A stretch of 64,000 nucleotides of DNA, from the NCBI GenBank assembly GCA_965223815.1, contig OZ245019.1:2914001-2978000 (forward strand), written 5' to 3'. The position numbers and the translations under genes were made by a program. This stretch comes from HKST-UBA178 sp965223815. Its GTDB lineage: Bacteria; Pseudomonadota; Gammaproteobacteria; Chromatiales; Chromatiaceae. Of the stretch, positions 9,229 to 17,187 are shown one piece after another. The notes beneath the pieces are model-generated. The model saw only the letters and a program-made list of their open reading frames with translations, was not told where the DNA came from and made no database searches. Position 1 is the first letter of the stretch. Each line of letters starts with the position of its first letter.

Positions 9229-10716
9229 TACCCCACCGAACCGCTCCAGGTAGTCCCGCCAGACACCCAGCCAATAGTCGGTGGCGGCATAGGGAGAGGT
9301 CGCCCAAAGACCCACCAAATCGAGATTGGAGACATGGGTGGCGAATTCCCGTGAGCCAGGGGCCGCAAGCATTCTCTCCGGGGACTCTCTTAGAAACCGG
9401 TCGCCCCCCGCGTTGAGCAAAATCTGGTCTATGGAGGCAGTATCAGCAATATCCGATACTACCGAGACGAGAGTCAGCAACGCCTTGCGAAACAGCATCA
9501 GGTTTTCAGGAAAACCCATAATATTGTTGGCGGCGATGTCGTCCATCAGACGCTGGGACCACCCAAATCCCGGGAACTGCCCTTGCCGGAGTTCCTTCAG
9601 CGCTTTGGCCACCGCATCTTGCAAAGGAACTTCGGATGGTCGAGTTCGTCCCAAGCCCTGCAACGCCAGGCAAATGCGTCGCTGGTCGTGGGATAATCCA
9701 CCCAACACGATTTGCATCAGATCGACACGCTGCGACTTTTTCAATCTACCTACCAATGTCCAATCCAGGATTGCCAAACGTTGATCGCTGGTACAGAACA
9801 AATTTCCCGCATGAGGATCGGCGTGAAACAGTGAAGATTCATCGCGACTCCAGAAAGGTTTGGCGATCATCGCCTCCACTAAGATTTGCGCGAATCTATG
9901 GTTATCTACTCCTGAGCAGGTTGTCTCGGTTACTTTACCGCCGTCAATCCTTGTCATCGCAGTGATCTTGGAGGAGCAGTAGTCGGGCAACAACCGGGGA
10001 ATAACGACGGCTGCCTCATGGCGATAAAAAGCGGTCGCTTCGAGCAGATGCTGCTGCTCGAGTTCAAAGCAAACCTCTTTACGCAGCAACTGCCCCACGC
10101 TCTGCAGCGTCTCCTTGTAGTCGAGCATTGGAAGCCCATGATAGTCACAGCGCTCTTCCAGGTATGCTCCCAATTGGTTCCAGATTTCCAGCTCCTCGTG
10201 CAGCCGCTCCTCTACTCCCGGCTTGAGCAGTTTGAAGACACCTTCGCGTCTCTCTTTATGGCTATCCCCCGGTTCATGCCAAGAGAAGGGCAGAATCATC
10301 GCCACACTCGCCTCTGCCAATGGCCGATCAATGATTTCGATTCCCCGAATAGCCCTGAGTTGCCGCACGATATCTGCGGGAATTTCATCAAAGCGCGTTT
10401 TGGGCGGGACCGATTCCAGACTTTGAAGGCGCTGCCGCAGGGTGAGGGAGAGCCTGCGATCGCGGGCGATGATTTGTCCCAGTTTATGCAGCGTCGGGCA
10501 TTGGTGAAGCAGACTTAGAACTCGGTCAGCGAAGCCGGTCCCGGCATCCAGAGTGAGCTGCTCCCGGATAATGGCGCGCAGTCGCGCTTCTGGCAGCCGC
10601 TCAAGAAAAAAACAGATACCGTCCGCCAACAGCGGTCGGTACTCGGCGTAATCCTGGGGCAGGATCGATCCGATATGCAGCGAGGTTACCAAATCTTCGA
10701 TCGAAAATGGTGTCAT
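9211..10716 (-). CDS. ABC1/UbiB/AarF-family atypical kinase-like protein
   Basis: A 501-residue protein of the ABC1 atypical kinase/ATPase family. The alanine-rich nucleotide loop appears as LAEASVAMILPF; EEL-EIWNQLG, ELEQQHLLEA, and the catalytic core LFHADPHAGNLF with LAILDWTLVGRL (metal-binding D in the DFG-like position) are present. UbiB members support ubiquinone synthesis or lipid handling, but this protein lacks a clear C-terminal membrane hairpin and the KxGQ motif is not evident, so it is a divergent member rather than ubiB itself. It is a single-gene unit converging on the esterase gene. Confidence 0.82.
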   Translation of the reverse strand: MTPFSIEDLVTSLHIGSILPQDYAEYRPLLADGICFFLERLPEARLRAIIREQLTLDAGTGFADRVLSLLHQCPTLHKLGQIIARDRRLSLTLRQRLQSLESVPPKTRFDEIPADIVRQLRAIRGIEIIDRPLAEASVAMILPFSWHEPGDSHKERREGVFKLLKPGVEERLHEELEIWNQLGAYLEERCDYHGLPMLDYKETLQSVGQLLRKEVCFELEQQHLLEATAFYRHEAAVVIPRLLPDYCSSKITAMTRIDGGKVTETTCSGVDNHRFAQILVEAMIAKPFWSRDESSLFHADPHAGNLFCTSDQRLAILDWTLVGRLKKSQRVDLMQIVLGGLSHDQRRICLALQGLGRTRPSEVPLQDAVAKALKELRQGQFPGFGWSQRLMDDIAANNIMGFPENLMLFRKALLTLVSVVSDIADTASIDQILLNAGGDRFLRESPERMLAAPGSREFATHVSNLDLVGLWATSPYAATDYWLGVWRDYLERFGGVSGNSG

Positions 10717-10922
10717 GAGTCACCGGCAATAGTTTCCGGGGTCGTTTCTCAGTCTTGGTGGAAATATACCACCTTCCTTCATTCACAGTATGCCGGCAGG
10801 AAGTAACTTCAGAATTAAACGGGAGCGAATAAAACCACAGTAAACCTGTATTAGTAATCAAGCCCGTTTTCTTTACTATGATAGTGGGGAAAGAAAAGAC
10901 AACCACTGGAGGAGAGTGAAAG

Positions 10923-11348
10923 ATGTTCATAAGAAGATCGATACTAATAGGGCTAGCAACCTTATTGCTTGGTTCGGGTCTGGTACAGGCCAAAACACCA
11001 GCCCCCGAAGGAGCCGCCGTATACATCATTTCGCCCAGTAACGGAGATGTGGTGAAGAATCCCGTGACTGTCCGCTTTGGACTGCAAGGAGCGGGAGTTG
11101 CCCCAGCCGGCGTCGACAATCCCAATACCGGGCATCACCATCTGCTCATTGACGTTGATCAGCTGCCCGATCTGGACAAGCCAGTGCCTGCGGATGATCG
11201 TCACGTCCACTTTGGAGGCGGTCAGACGCAGACAACACTTGAATTGAGTCCCGGTGAACATACCTTACAGCTACTACTGGGAGACATGACTCATGTCCCC
11301 CACGACCCACCCATCGTCTCGGAGAAAATCACCATAACGGTAAAATAG
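10923..11348 (+). CDS. Exported DUF4399 protein
   Basis: A 141-residue secreted protein with a signal peptide (basic MFIRRS, hydrophobic 7-20, cleavage after LVQA around residue 23). The mature part has the DUF4399 marks: YIISPSNGDVVKNPVTVRFGL, the histidine cluster NTGHHHLLIDVD and HVHFGGGQTQTTLELSPGEH. The histidine-rich sites suggest metal binding in the periplasm, which is inference. A strong GGAGGAG ribosome site precedes the ATG. It is monocistronic; the 206-bp upstream gap includes a short GGTGG/CCACC hairpin at about 10757-10773. Confidence 0.85.
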   Translation: MFIRRSILIGLATLLLGSGLVQAKTPAPEGAAVYIISPSNGDVVKNPVTVRFGLQGAGVAPAGVDNPNTGHHHLLIDVDQLPDLDKPVPADDRHVHFGGGQTQTTLELSPGEHTLQLLLGDMTHVPHDPPIVSEKITITVK

Positions 11349-11402
11349 AGCCCTGCCCCGCGCCACGACACCCGATGGCAATACCCGAACTGGGGTAAAG
11401 GA

Positions 11403-12185
11403 TCAGGATGGAGAGAGGGTATCCAGGATAATCAGCAAGCGCTGGCAATCCTTGCCGAGCAAACCTCGGGCGGGTAGCTGCCGCAACCATCGGAGCCGCG
11501 ACACTGCCCGGTCGACACAATAGAGGATGTCATCGGGCCACTGGTTCATGCGATCTCGAACCATCTGCCGCAATAGCTCGCGGTCATTGCCGAAATAACG
11601 GCTTACCGAATATACGAGCAACAGCAGATCACGGGCCTGGGCCATGGGCAGCGACATCGATTCGAGGGGATCGTCTTCAAAATCTATGAAGCCGATGATA
11701 TTGCTATTCGGCTGTGGAAAAAGAATGTTGCGCACGAACCCCTGGCTAAGGTATTGGCCTCTGTCGTGGACGTGTGCCAGGGCATCCAGTATGGAACCCA
11801 GTAGATTACTCAATGCACGGGGATCGCCCCGGCAGGCGCGAAACCTAATGACGGCGGTCTCACCGAGATCGGAGATCAGCAGCCATTCCCGGTGCCAGGC
11901 AATAATCTCGGGGACCAATACACCAGCCTCCGATAGAGCATAGAGCCTGCGGCGTTCCGTTGCCAGAGCCGCCGAGCCTCCCGGCTGCGGCACCGGTCTG
12001 AGCATGGGCGCGTCGAGCCAATAACTGACCCAATCGAGAGCCCGGTAGCGAAGTGTTCCGCGGGCAGGGGCAGACTTCTTCAACCAGAGTGTTTGACCCT
12101 GCCTTTGCAAGCGGACGGTACGTGCGGATCCGTAGACAGCAGCCCGCCACGCTGCCGGATCCACGCCTTCGGGAATCTCAACCAT
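11403..12185 (-). CDS. Protein-kinase-fold phosphotransferase-like protein
   Basis: A 260-residue protein resembling small bacterial kinases of the WaaP/RIO-like type. LWLKKSA could be the ATP-lysine strand, LISDLGE is hinge-like, ALAHVHDRGQYLSQGFVRNILF corresponds to the catalytic loop (H-x-x-G, then an N-I-L-F asparagine) and IGFIDFEDDPLE to the DFG equivalent. ATG at 12185 has GGGGA five bases upstream; GTG at 12215 is the longer alternative. It follows etfA on the same strand with about 70 bp between, so it may be the distal gene of that operon. Substrate unknown. Confidence 0.6.
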   Translation of the reverse strand: MVEIPEGVDPAAWRAAVYGSARTVRLQRQGQTLWLKKSAPARGTLRYRALDWVSYWLDAPMLRPVPQPGGSAALATERRRLYALSEAGVLVPEIIAWHREWLLISDLGETAVIRFRACRGDPRALSNLLGSILDALAHVHDRGQYLSQGFVRNILFPQPNSNIIGFIDFEDDPLESMSLPMAQARDLLLLVYSVSRYFGNDRELLRQMVRDRMNQWPDDILYCVDRAVSRLRWLRQLPARGLLGKDCQRLLIILDTLSPS

Positions 12186-12253
12186 TGCATCCCCGAAGAA
12201 AGGCGGTGCGACCACCGGGTCCCGAATAGCGCTTCCCCGGATTTTCGGTAGCC

Positions 12254-13183
12254 CTACAGCGACTCCGCCATCTCAGGCAATACATCAAAGAGGTCCGCCA
12301 CCAGGCCGTAGTCGGCAACTTGAAAGATCGGCGCTTCCTCATCCTTGTTGACGGCAACGATCACTTTGCTCTCCTTCATGCCTGCCAAGTGTTGAATTGC
12401 GCCTGAAATACCAACGGCAATGTAGAGTTCGGGAGCGACAATCTTACCGGTTTGCCCCACCTGATAGTCGTTAGGGACGAATCCGGCATCCACAGCGGCC
12501 CGAGAGGCGCCAATAGCCGCACTCAACTTGTCCGCCACTGCTTCAATGAGCTTGAAGTTTTCACCACTGCCCATTCCCCTACCGCCGGAAACGACTATCT
12601 TGGCGCTTGTCAGCTCGGGACGCTCCGAAACGGTCAGCTCCTCGCCGACAAACTCAGAGCCGGTGAACTTCTCCGCAGCTTCTAGCCTCTCTACGGTGGC
12701 ACTGCCACCCTCGCTCTCCGCCGGGTCGAATGCAGTGCTGCGGACGGTAATCAGCTTCGTGCCGTCCAAACTCTGGACTGTTTCCATGGCATTGCCGGCA
12801 TAAATAGGACGTACAAAAGTATCCTCTGACTCTACCGCAACAATGTCAGAGATCTGCGCAACATCGAGCAATGCGGCCACTCTTGGCAAGAAGTTCTTAC
12901 CGCTGGTAGTGGCAGGGGTCAATACATGGCTGTAGCCATCAGCGATTCCCATTACCAGGATGGCCAAGCCTTCGGCGAGGGGGTGAGCGTAATTCTCGTT
13001 GTCGACCAACAACACCCGGTCGACTCCCTTGACTTGCGCTGCTGCCTCGGCCGCCGCGTCACACCCGGAGCCGGCGACCAACAAATCCACATTGCCACCA
13101 ATCCGAGTTGCTGCGGTTACGGCACTCAACGTGGCGCTTTTGAGTTCCTTGTTATCGTGTTCAGCTATTACCAGATTCGTCAT
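12254..13183 (-). CDS. etfA: Electron transfer flavoprotein, alpha subunit
   Basis: FAD-binding large subunit of ETF, which carries electrons from acyl-CoA dehydrogenases to ETF:quinone oxidoreductase. The 309 residues match EtfA of bacterial and mitochondrial type; the signature region is VVSGGRGMGSGENF, then VGASRAAVDAG-like IGASRAAVDAGFVPNDYQVGQTGKIVAPELYIAVGISGAIQH, the FAD-binding domain II. Its ATG shares one base with the stop of etfB. ETF:quinone oxidoreductase is not in the window. Confidence 0.97.
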   Translation of the reverse strand: MTNLVIAEHDNKELKSATLSAVTAATRIGGNVDLLVAGSGCDAAAEAAAQVKGVDRVLLVDNENYAHPLAEGLAILVMGIADGYSHVLTPATTSGKNFLPRVAALLDVAQISDIVAVESEDTFVRPIYAGNAMETVQSLDGTKLITVRSTAFDPAESEGGSATVERLEAAEKFTGSEFVGEELTVSERPELTSAKIVVSGGRGMGSGENFKLIEAVADKLSAAIGASRAAVDAGFVPNDYQVGQTGKIVAPELYIAVGISGAIQHLAGMKESKVIVAVNKDEEAPIFQVADYGLVADLFDVLPEMAESL

Positions 13184-13932
13184 CAGATCACCTTCGCTTC
13201 GTTACGCAGCTTGTCTATCAACTCGGAAACACTCTCTACCATAATACCTGCTTGCCGTTGTGCCGGCTCGGTCACCTTCAATGTCTTCAGTCGTGGTCGT
13301 ATATCGACACCCGTCTCCGACGCGGCAAGCACCTCCAGCGGCTTCTTCTTTGCTTTCATGATATTCGGCAGCTTGGCATAACGCGGCTCGTTCAGTCGCA
13401 GATCGGCGGTGATCACCATTGGCAATTTCAGTTTCACCGTCTCCAGCCCGCCATCGACTTCCCGAGTCACATTGGCATCTCCGTCACCCAATTCAACCTC
13501 AGAAGCGAAGGTTCCCTGGGGCCAACCCAGCAGTGCCGCCAGCATCTGGCCGGTCTGATTGCTATCGTCATCAATCGCCTGCTTGCCCAAAATCACAATA
13601 TCGGGGCTCTCTCGTTCCACCAGGTGCTTGAGTAACTTGGCAACGGCCAGCGGCTGCAGCGCCTCCTCGGTCTCTACGAGAATCCCCCGATCAGCCCCAA
13701 GGGCCAGAGCGTAACGAATGGTTTCCTGACACTGACTGGGACCCAATGAAACCGCTACAACCTCCTGCGCCTTACCCGACTCCTTGATTCGGATCGCCTC
13801 TTCCACGGCGATTTCGTCGAAAGGGTTCATGGACATCTTTATATTGCTGAGCTCCACACCGCTCTGATCTGCTTTCACCCGGATCTTGACGTTGTAGTCC
13901 ACGACTCGCTTGACCGCGACCAATATTTTCAT
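13183..13932 (-). CDS. etfB: Electron transfer flavoprotein, beta subunit
   Basis: Small AMP-binding subunit of ETF, 249 residues from the ATG at 13932 (MKILVAVKRVVDYNVKIRV). An upstream in-frame start would add ten residues not usual in the family; AAGG lies at a suitable distance from the chosen ATG. The ETF beta signature VEEAIRIKESG and DLRLNEPRYAKLPNIMKAKKKP are visible. The gene is first in etfBA and is divergent from a thioesterase gene, with a palindromic element between a -35 and -10 pair in the shared region. Confidence 0.97.
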   Translation of the reverse strand: MKILVAVKRVVDYNVKIRVKADQSGVELSNIKMSMNPFDEIAVEEAIRIKESGKAQEVVAVSLGPSQCQETIRYALALGADRGILVETEEALQPLAVAKLLKHLVERESPDIVILGKQAIDDDSNQTGQMLAALLGWPQGTFASEVELGDGDANVTREVDGGLETVKLKLPMVITADLRLNEPRYAKLPNIMKAKKKPLEVLAASETGVDIRPRLKTLKVTEPAQRQAGIMVESVSELIDKLRNEAKVI

Positions 13933-14016
13933 CCCACACCTTCTGTTTGAGTTTCTGACCAAGTAACGTAAACCCTAAAATATAACACACTCAGGATTGA
14001 CCCATTAAGCACTGAA

Positions 14017-14044
14017 AGTATAATGACGTTTACGTAAACGTAAA
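14017..14044 (-). promoter_or_regulatory. Putative etfB promoter
   Basis: Reading the minus strand, TTTACG (14044-14039) and TATACT (14022-14017) are separated by 16 bp and point toward etfB, 85 bp before its ATG. The palindrome described separately fills the spacer. Confidence 0.4.
14026..14044. promoter_or_regulatory. Palindromic operator between etfBA and thioesterase gene
   Basis: ACGTTTACGTAAACGT (14026-14041) is a perfect 16-bp palindrome, and the overlapping TTTACGT-AA-ACGTAAA (14029-14044) has perfect 7-bp arms; ACGT recurs every six bases three times. It lies between divergent genes of acyl-CoA metabolism. As I recall, MerR-family LiuR sites of proteobacteria have this ACGT-rich appearance, and ETF genes are in such regulons; no regulator gene is present here, so the identity of the binding protein is inference. 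Confidence 0.5.
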
Positions 14045-14110
14045 CACTAATATGCTAGATTTTGGAATCGGGGGGTGTATTAGCTCTATGCTCCGGAGGC
14101 GAAATAACAG

Positions 14111-14530
14111 ATGACAAAACTCTCGATTGATGCCTTTCACGAGATACTCCGAGATGAGCTGCTCTGGGCCGACGAAATGGGCATGAGGCTGGAGAGTATA
14201 GAGGAAGGCGCTGCATCCATGCGCCTCCCCTACCGCCAGGACTCGACCCGCCCAGGAGGCACGATCTCCGGTCCCCACATGATGATGCTCGCGGACGCCT
14301 GCATGTATGCGGTCGTGCTAGGGTTGATCGGCGAGGTGAAACTTGCGGTCACAACCAGCTTCAATATCAATTTTCTGCGCCGCCCGGCAATGACGGACTT
14401 GCTGGCCGAAGGAAGCATCATAAAGCTGGGAAAACGGCTCGCGGTGCTCGAGGTATCGGTATTTACCGGCGATGACAAGGAGTTGGTGGCCCACGCCACC
14501 GGCACCTATTCGATTCCTCCCACTTCTTGA
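14111..14530 (+). CDS. PaaI-type hotdog-fold thioesterase
   Basis: A 139-residue single hotdog-fold protein. The N-terminal helix and GMRLESIEEGAASMRLPY, the STRPGGTISGPHMMMLADACMYAVVL helix (G-G-x-[IL]-x-G-x-x-x-x-x-x-D catalytic segment) and the final VAHATGTYSIP strand are as in PaaI/YdiI-like acyl-CoA thioesterases. It should hydrolyse a CoA thioester, substrate unknown. Divergence from etfBA across a shared operator suggests co-regulation with fatty-acid or branched-chain acyl-CoA oxidation. Immediately after its stop lies a perfect FNR-type box. Confidence 0.87.
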   Translation: MTKLSIDAFHEILRDELLWADEMGMRLESIEEGAASMRLPYRQDSTRPGGTISGPHMMMLADACMYAVVLGLIGEVKLAVTTSFNINFLRRPAMTDLLAEGSIIKLGKRLAVLEVSVFTGDDKELVAHATGTYSIPPTS

Positions 14531-14533
14531 GCG

Positions 14534-14582
14534 TTGATAATTATCAATGAGCCACGGCGCAATCCCTGATTAAATTGACTCC
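14534..14582 (+). promoter_or_regulatory. Class II FNR-type promoter
   Basis: TTGATAATTATCAA (14534-14547) is an exact TTGAT-N4-ATCAA FNR/Anr consensus centred at 14540.5. A -10-like TTAAAT (14570-14575; four of six to TATAAT) predicts transcription from about 14582, placing the FNR centre at -41.5, the canonical activating position. The next protein gene on the + strand is more than 850 bp away, so the promoter appears to serve the non-coding transcript described next. Confidence 0.6.
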
Positions 14583-14707
14583 AAGTTCGGAGAGGCTCGA
14601 TCAAAGGTTGTATCGCAGTAGTATTGAGCCCTTCCGACTTTATCTCCTCCGACCTCCTTTGATGGTGGTTTTGCTTATGGCCCGACATCCATGTCGGGCT
14701 CTTTTTT
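14582..14707 (+). ncRNA. Candidate FNR-activated small RNA
   Basis: About 126 nt between a predicted FNR-dependent start and an intrinsic terminator, with no open frame of note. A 5' stem-loop can form between 14583-14600 and 14624-14640 (AAGT/ACTT, CGG/CCG and GGCTC/GAGCC paired blocks). It is followed by a single-stranded CTCCTCC (14644-14650) and CCTCC (14653-14657), which are complementary to Shine-Dalgarno sequences, then the terminator hairpin. Length, promoter and architecture recall enterobacterial FnrS, but I see no sequence homology to it. It lies between the thioesterase gene and the convergent HD gene. Alternative: a structured 3' UTR of the thioesterase mRNA. Confidence 0.5.
14680..14707 (+). 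terminator. Rho-independent terminator
   Basis: GCCCGACA (14680-14687), loop TCCA, TGTCGGGC (14692-14699), then TCTTTTTT. The stem is a perfect 8 bp and the T-run overlaps the stop codon of the convergent HD gene. It would end both the candidate small RNA and any thioesterase read-through. Confidence 0.85.
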
Positions 14708-15260
14708 ACGTACCCCTATTGGCGAACTTACGGTAGTGTTCGATCTTGTTCGCCAGACGCTTTGCCAAGTATGGGCTGGCACTAGCCAGTGCTTGATGTA
14801 TCAAACCCGCCTCCTCTCGGTAGCCCGCGATCTTACCTCCAGTCCAATGGGACGGCGGTGATTGCAGATTGGTGATTCTGTCAGCCAGCTTGACCATCCA
14901 GATCTCTTTGGGCTGTTTCTGTATGCGTTCCAGACTGTCCACGATTCGTGACCGGGTGTCCGGAAGTTCGGGGTTTTTACTCAGCGCTCGGACACCCTGG
15001 GCCACAGGCTCACCGAATCGATGCCGTAACGCGGAGTACCCGGTCTCTGTGTCCTCGAGCACATCATGTAACAGTGCGCACTGCACCGCCAAATCAGGAA
15101 GGCGTGTACCCTCCTGTGAGATCGCCACTATCACTTCCATTGCTACGCTACCCAGGTGGTTGGCGTAGGGAGTATCCGAACCCGGGAGCTTTTGAAAACG
15201 GTGGGCATGGCAGGCAAAATTCCAGGCATCGAGGTAAGCATCCTGACTGATGGTTTTCAT
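14706..15260 (-). CDS. Small HD-domain alarmone-hydrolase-like protein (SpoT/MESH1 type)
   Basis: A 184-residue stand-alone HD hydrolase resembling the ppGpp-hydrolase domain of RelA/SpoT proteins. Visible: HAHRFQKLPGSDTPYANHLGSVAMEV (the H-x-x-Q-x-K, PY-x-x-H segment), ALLHDVLEDTETGY (HD plus ED) and KLADRITNLQS, all expected catalytic regions; no synthetase, TGS or ACT domain follows. It probably degrades (p)ppGpp or a related nucleotide, which is inference. ATG 15260 is chosen; ATG 15269 is possible, while a much longer upstream start is not supported. It is convergent with the candidate FNR-controlled RNA and divergent from cmoA. Confidence 0.8.
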   Translation of the reverse strand: MKTISQDAYLDAWNFACHAHRFQKLPGSDTPYANHLGSVAMEVIVAISQEGTRLPDLAVQCALLHDVLEDTETGYSALRHRFGEPVAQGVRALSKNPELPDTRSRIVDSLERIQKQPKEIWMVKLADRITNLQSPPSHWTGGKIAGYREEAGLIHQALASASPYLAKRLANKIEHYRKFANRGT

Positions 15261-15439
15261 TATTCTCATTTTCCTAGTGACGCCATCGGGGGCGCTATAT
15301 TGATTTTTTTTAGCCACTGAAATTGTCGAGGTGTCTGAAATCACCACCCCCGGCAGAGGACAGCCCTCGAACGAAAATGGCATAATTCCCACTTTGGTAT
15401 CAAAGCTACCGGTACCGGCGGTAAGCTGTAATCATATCG

Positions 15440-16180
15440 ATGAAGAACCAGGAATCCCACGACAATCTCTATAAAGATCCTGAGGCACCCCCGGCTGGAT
15501 GCTTTAGCTTCGACGATCGGGTCGCCAAAGTATTCACCGATATGATCCACCGCTCTGTGCCGGGATACCCGACAGTGGTCAACATGATATCTGTGCTGGC
15601 GTCGCGCTATGCTCAAGCGGGCAGCCGCTGCTATGACCTGGGTTGCTCTCTCGGTGCATCCACGGTGGCCATTTCCCGCGGAATTCATGGCCGTCACTGT
15701 CGCATCATCGGGGTCGACAATTCCCCGGAGATGCTCTCGCGGGCCCGCAGACATATCGAAAAACTAGAGCTGCAGAATCCTATCGAGCTGATATGCGCTG
15801 ACGCCTTGGAGACGGATATCGCGGAAGCATCCCTGGTGGTCCTCAATTTCACACTGCAGTTCATCGCACCTGAGCGACGCCTTGAATTGCTCACTCGTAT
15901 CCGTCGGGGATTGAAACCGGCGGGTATACTCGTGCTCTCGGAGAAAATCGCCTTCGAGGAGCATGAGCAGGCGTCACTGCAAAACGAAATGCACCACGCC
16001 TTCAAGCGGGCAAACGGATATGACGAACTGGAAATCAGCCGCAAACGGAGTGCCCTTGAGCAAGTCCTCATTCCAGAAACGCTGGGGTGTCACCAACAAC
16101 GGCTCCTCGACGCGGGATTCAGGCGCAGCGATTTATGGTTCCAATGCTTCAATTTCGTTTCGCTGGTTGCCCGCCTTTGA
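15440..16180 (+). CDS. cmoA: Carboxy-S-adenosyl-L-methionine synthase
   Basis: Makes carboxy-SAM from SAM and prephenate for tRNA wobble-uridine modification (cmo5U34). The 246 residues fit the family. FSFDDRVAKVFTDMIHRSVPGY, the SAM motif CYDLGCSLGASTVAI, GVDNSPEMLSRAR and NFTLQFI are characteristic of CmoA. No clear Shine-Dalgarno is visible before the ATG. The end overlaps the start region of cmoB, so the pair is coupled. Confidence 0.95.
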   Translation: MKNQESHDNLYKDPEAPPAGCFSFDDRVAKVFTDMIHRSVPGYPTVVNMISVLASRYAQAGSRCYDLGCSLGASTVAISRGIHGRHCRIIGVDNSPEMLSRARRHIEKLELQNPIELICADALETDIAEASLVVLNFTLQFIAPERRLELLTRIRRGLKPAGILVLSEKIAFEEHEQASLQNEMHHAFKRANGYDELEISRKRSALEQVLIPETLGCHQQRLLDAGFRRSDLWFQCFNFVSLVARL

Positions 16181-17154
16181 TCGACTGGCCATCGTTGGAC
16201 CGGGCCGCAGCGGATACCCCCCTGCAGAATTCCGTACAGCTGATATATGAAGCAGTCGAATCGGTTTTTACCGAGCGCCCTCATGGAGAGCTGGAGCGCT
16301 GGAAAAAAATACTAAGTACTCTACCTGAAATAACGCCCGACCGGGTGGAGCTGGATCGCGGCATCGTCTGCGCTTCATCAGCAGCCGGAATCGATCATAA
16401 TTTAATAATTCAGCTTAAAAATGCACTACAGCTCTTTCATCCTTGGAGAAAAGGTCCCTACTCTATTCACGGGATAGAAATCGATACCGAGTGGCGCTCT
16501 GATTGGAAATGGGAGCGCCTCGAATCTGCTATCACGCCCCTTAATGGCCGCCTGGTGCTGGACGTGGGTTGCGGCAATGGTTACCACCTATGGCGCATGG
16601 CAGGCGCCGGCGCCCGACTCGCCCTCGGCATAGACCCCACCCAGCTTTACTTGATGCAGTTCCTCGCGCTTCGGTGCTACCTGGGACCTGGTTGGCCAGT
16701 TCAGCTGTTGCCCCTAGGAGTGGAACAACTGCCGCCCAAACTGCGCGCTTTCGATACCCTCTTCTCCATGGGGGTCCTCTACCACCGCCGATCACCTATA
16801 GACCATCTTCTGGAACTGAAAGCCTGCCTACGCCCCGGGGGCGAACTGGTACTGGAAACCCTGGTCGTCGAGGGGGATGCCCAACGGGCGCTGGTTCCCG
16901 GGGGACGTTATGCCAAGATGCGCAACGTATGGTTTATCCCTTCCCCTGATATGCTTGCCGGATGGATGAAGCGCTGCGGCTACCGGAATATACGCTTGAT
17001 AGACGTCAGCCGTACCACGACCGCCGAGCAACGCCCCACCGAGTGGATGCGATTCGAATCACTGGCGGACTTTCTCCTGCCCGATGATCCCACACGAACC
17101 ATCGAGGGCTATCCGGCACCGCAGAGAGCAATCTTTATCGCCGAATCCAGCTAG
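16144..17154 (+). CDS. cmoB: tRNA U34 carboxymethyltransferase
   Basis: Transfers the carboxymethyl group from carboxy-SAM to 5-hydroxyuridine at tRNA position 34. From ATG 16144 the protein is 336 residues, close to the usual 320-330; ATG 16135 would add three residues. Family marks: FHPWRKGPYSIHGIEIDTEW, the SAM loop LDVGCGNGYHLWRM, LGIDPTQLYLMQF, FSMGVLYHRRSPIDHL and the C-terminal EGYPAPQRAIF. The start lies about 37 bp inside cmoA in another frame, consistent with coupled translation. Confidence 0.95.
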   Translation: MLQFRFAGCPPLIDWPSLDRAAADTPLQNSVQLIYEAVESVFTERPHGELERWKKILSTLPEITPDRVELDRGIVCASSAAGIDHNLIIQLKNALQLFHPWRKGPYSIHGIEIDTEWRSDWKWERLESAITPLNGRLVLDVGCGNGYHLWRMAGAGARLALGIDPTQLYLMQFLALRCYLGPGWPVQLLPLGVEQLPPKLRAFDTLFSMGVLYHRRSPIDHLLELKACLRPGGELVLETLVVEGDAQRALVPGGRYAKMRNVWFIPSPDMLAGWMKRCGYRNIRLIDVSRTTTAEQRPTEWMRFESLADFLLPDDPTRTIEGYPAPQRAIFIAESS

Positions 17155-17187
17155 TAGCAGCCAATTGCTTGCGCATGTCTGGGGAAT

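Noticed and set aside
10757..10773. GGTGG/CCACC hairpin as a terminator
   Set aside because: No T-run follows on either strand and it lies upstream of both flanking genes.
14534..14547. Possible Fur box (AT-rich inverted repeat after the thioesterase gene)
   Set aside because: The 14-bp sequence fits FNR consensus at every fixed position and the -41.5 spacing supports it; only part of a 19-bp Fur box is present.
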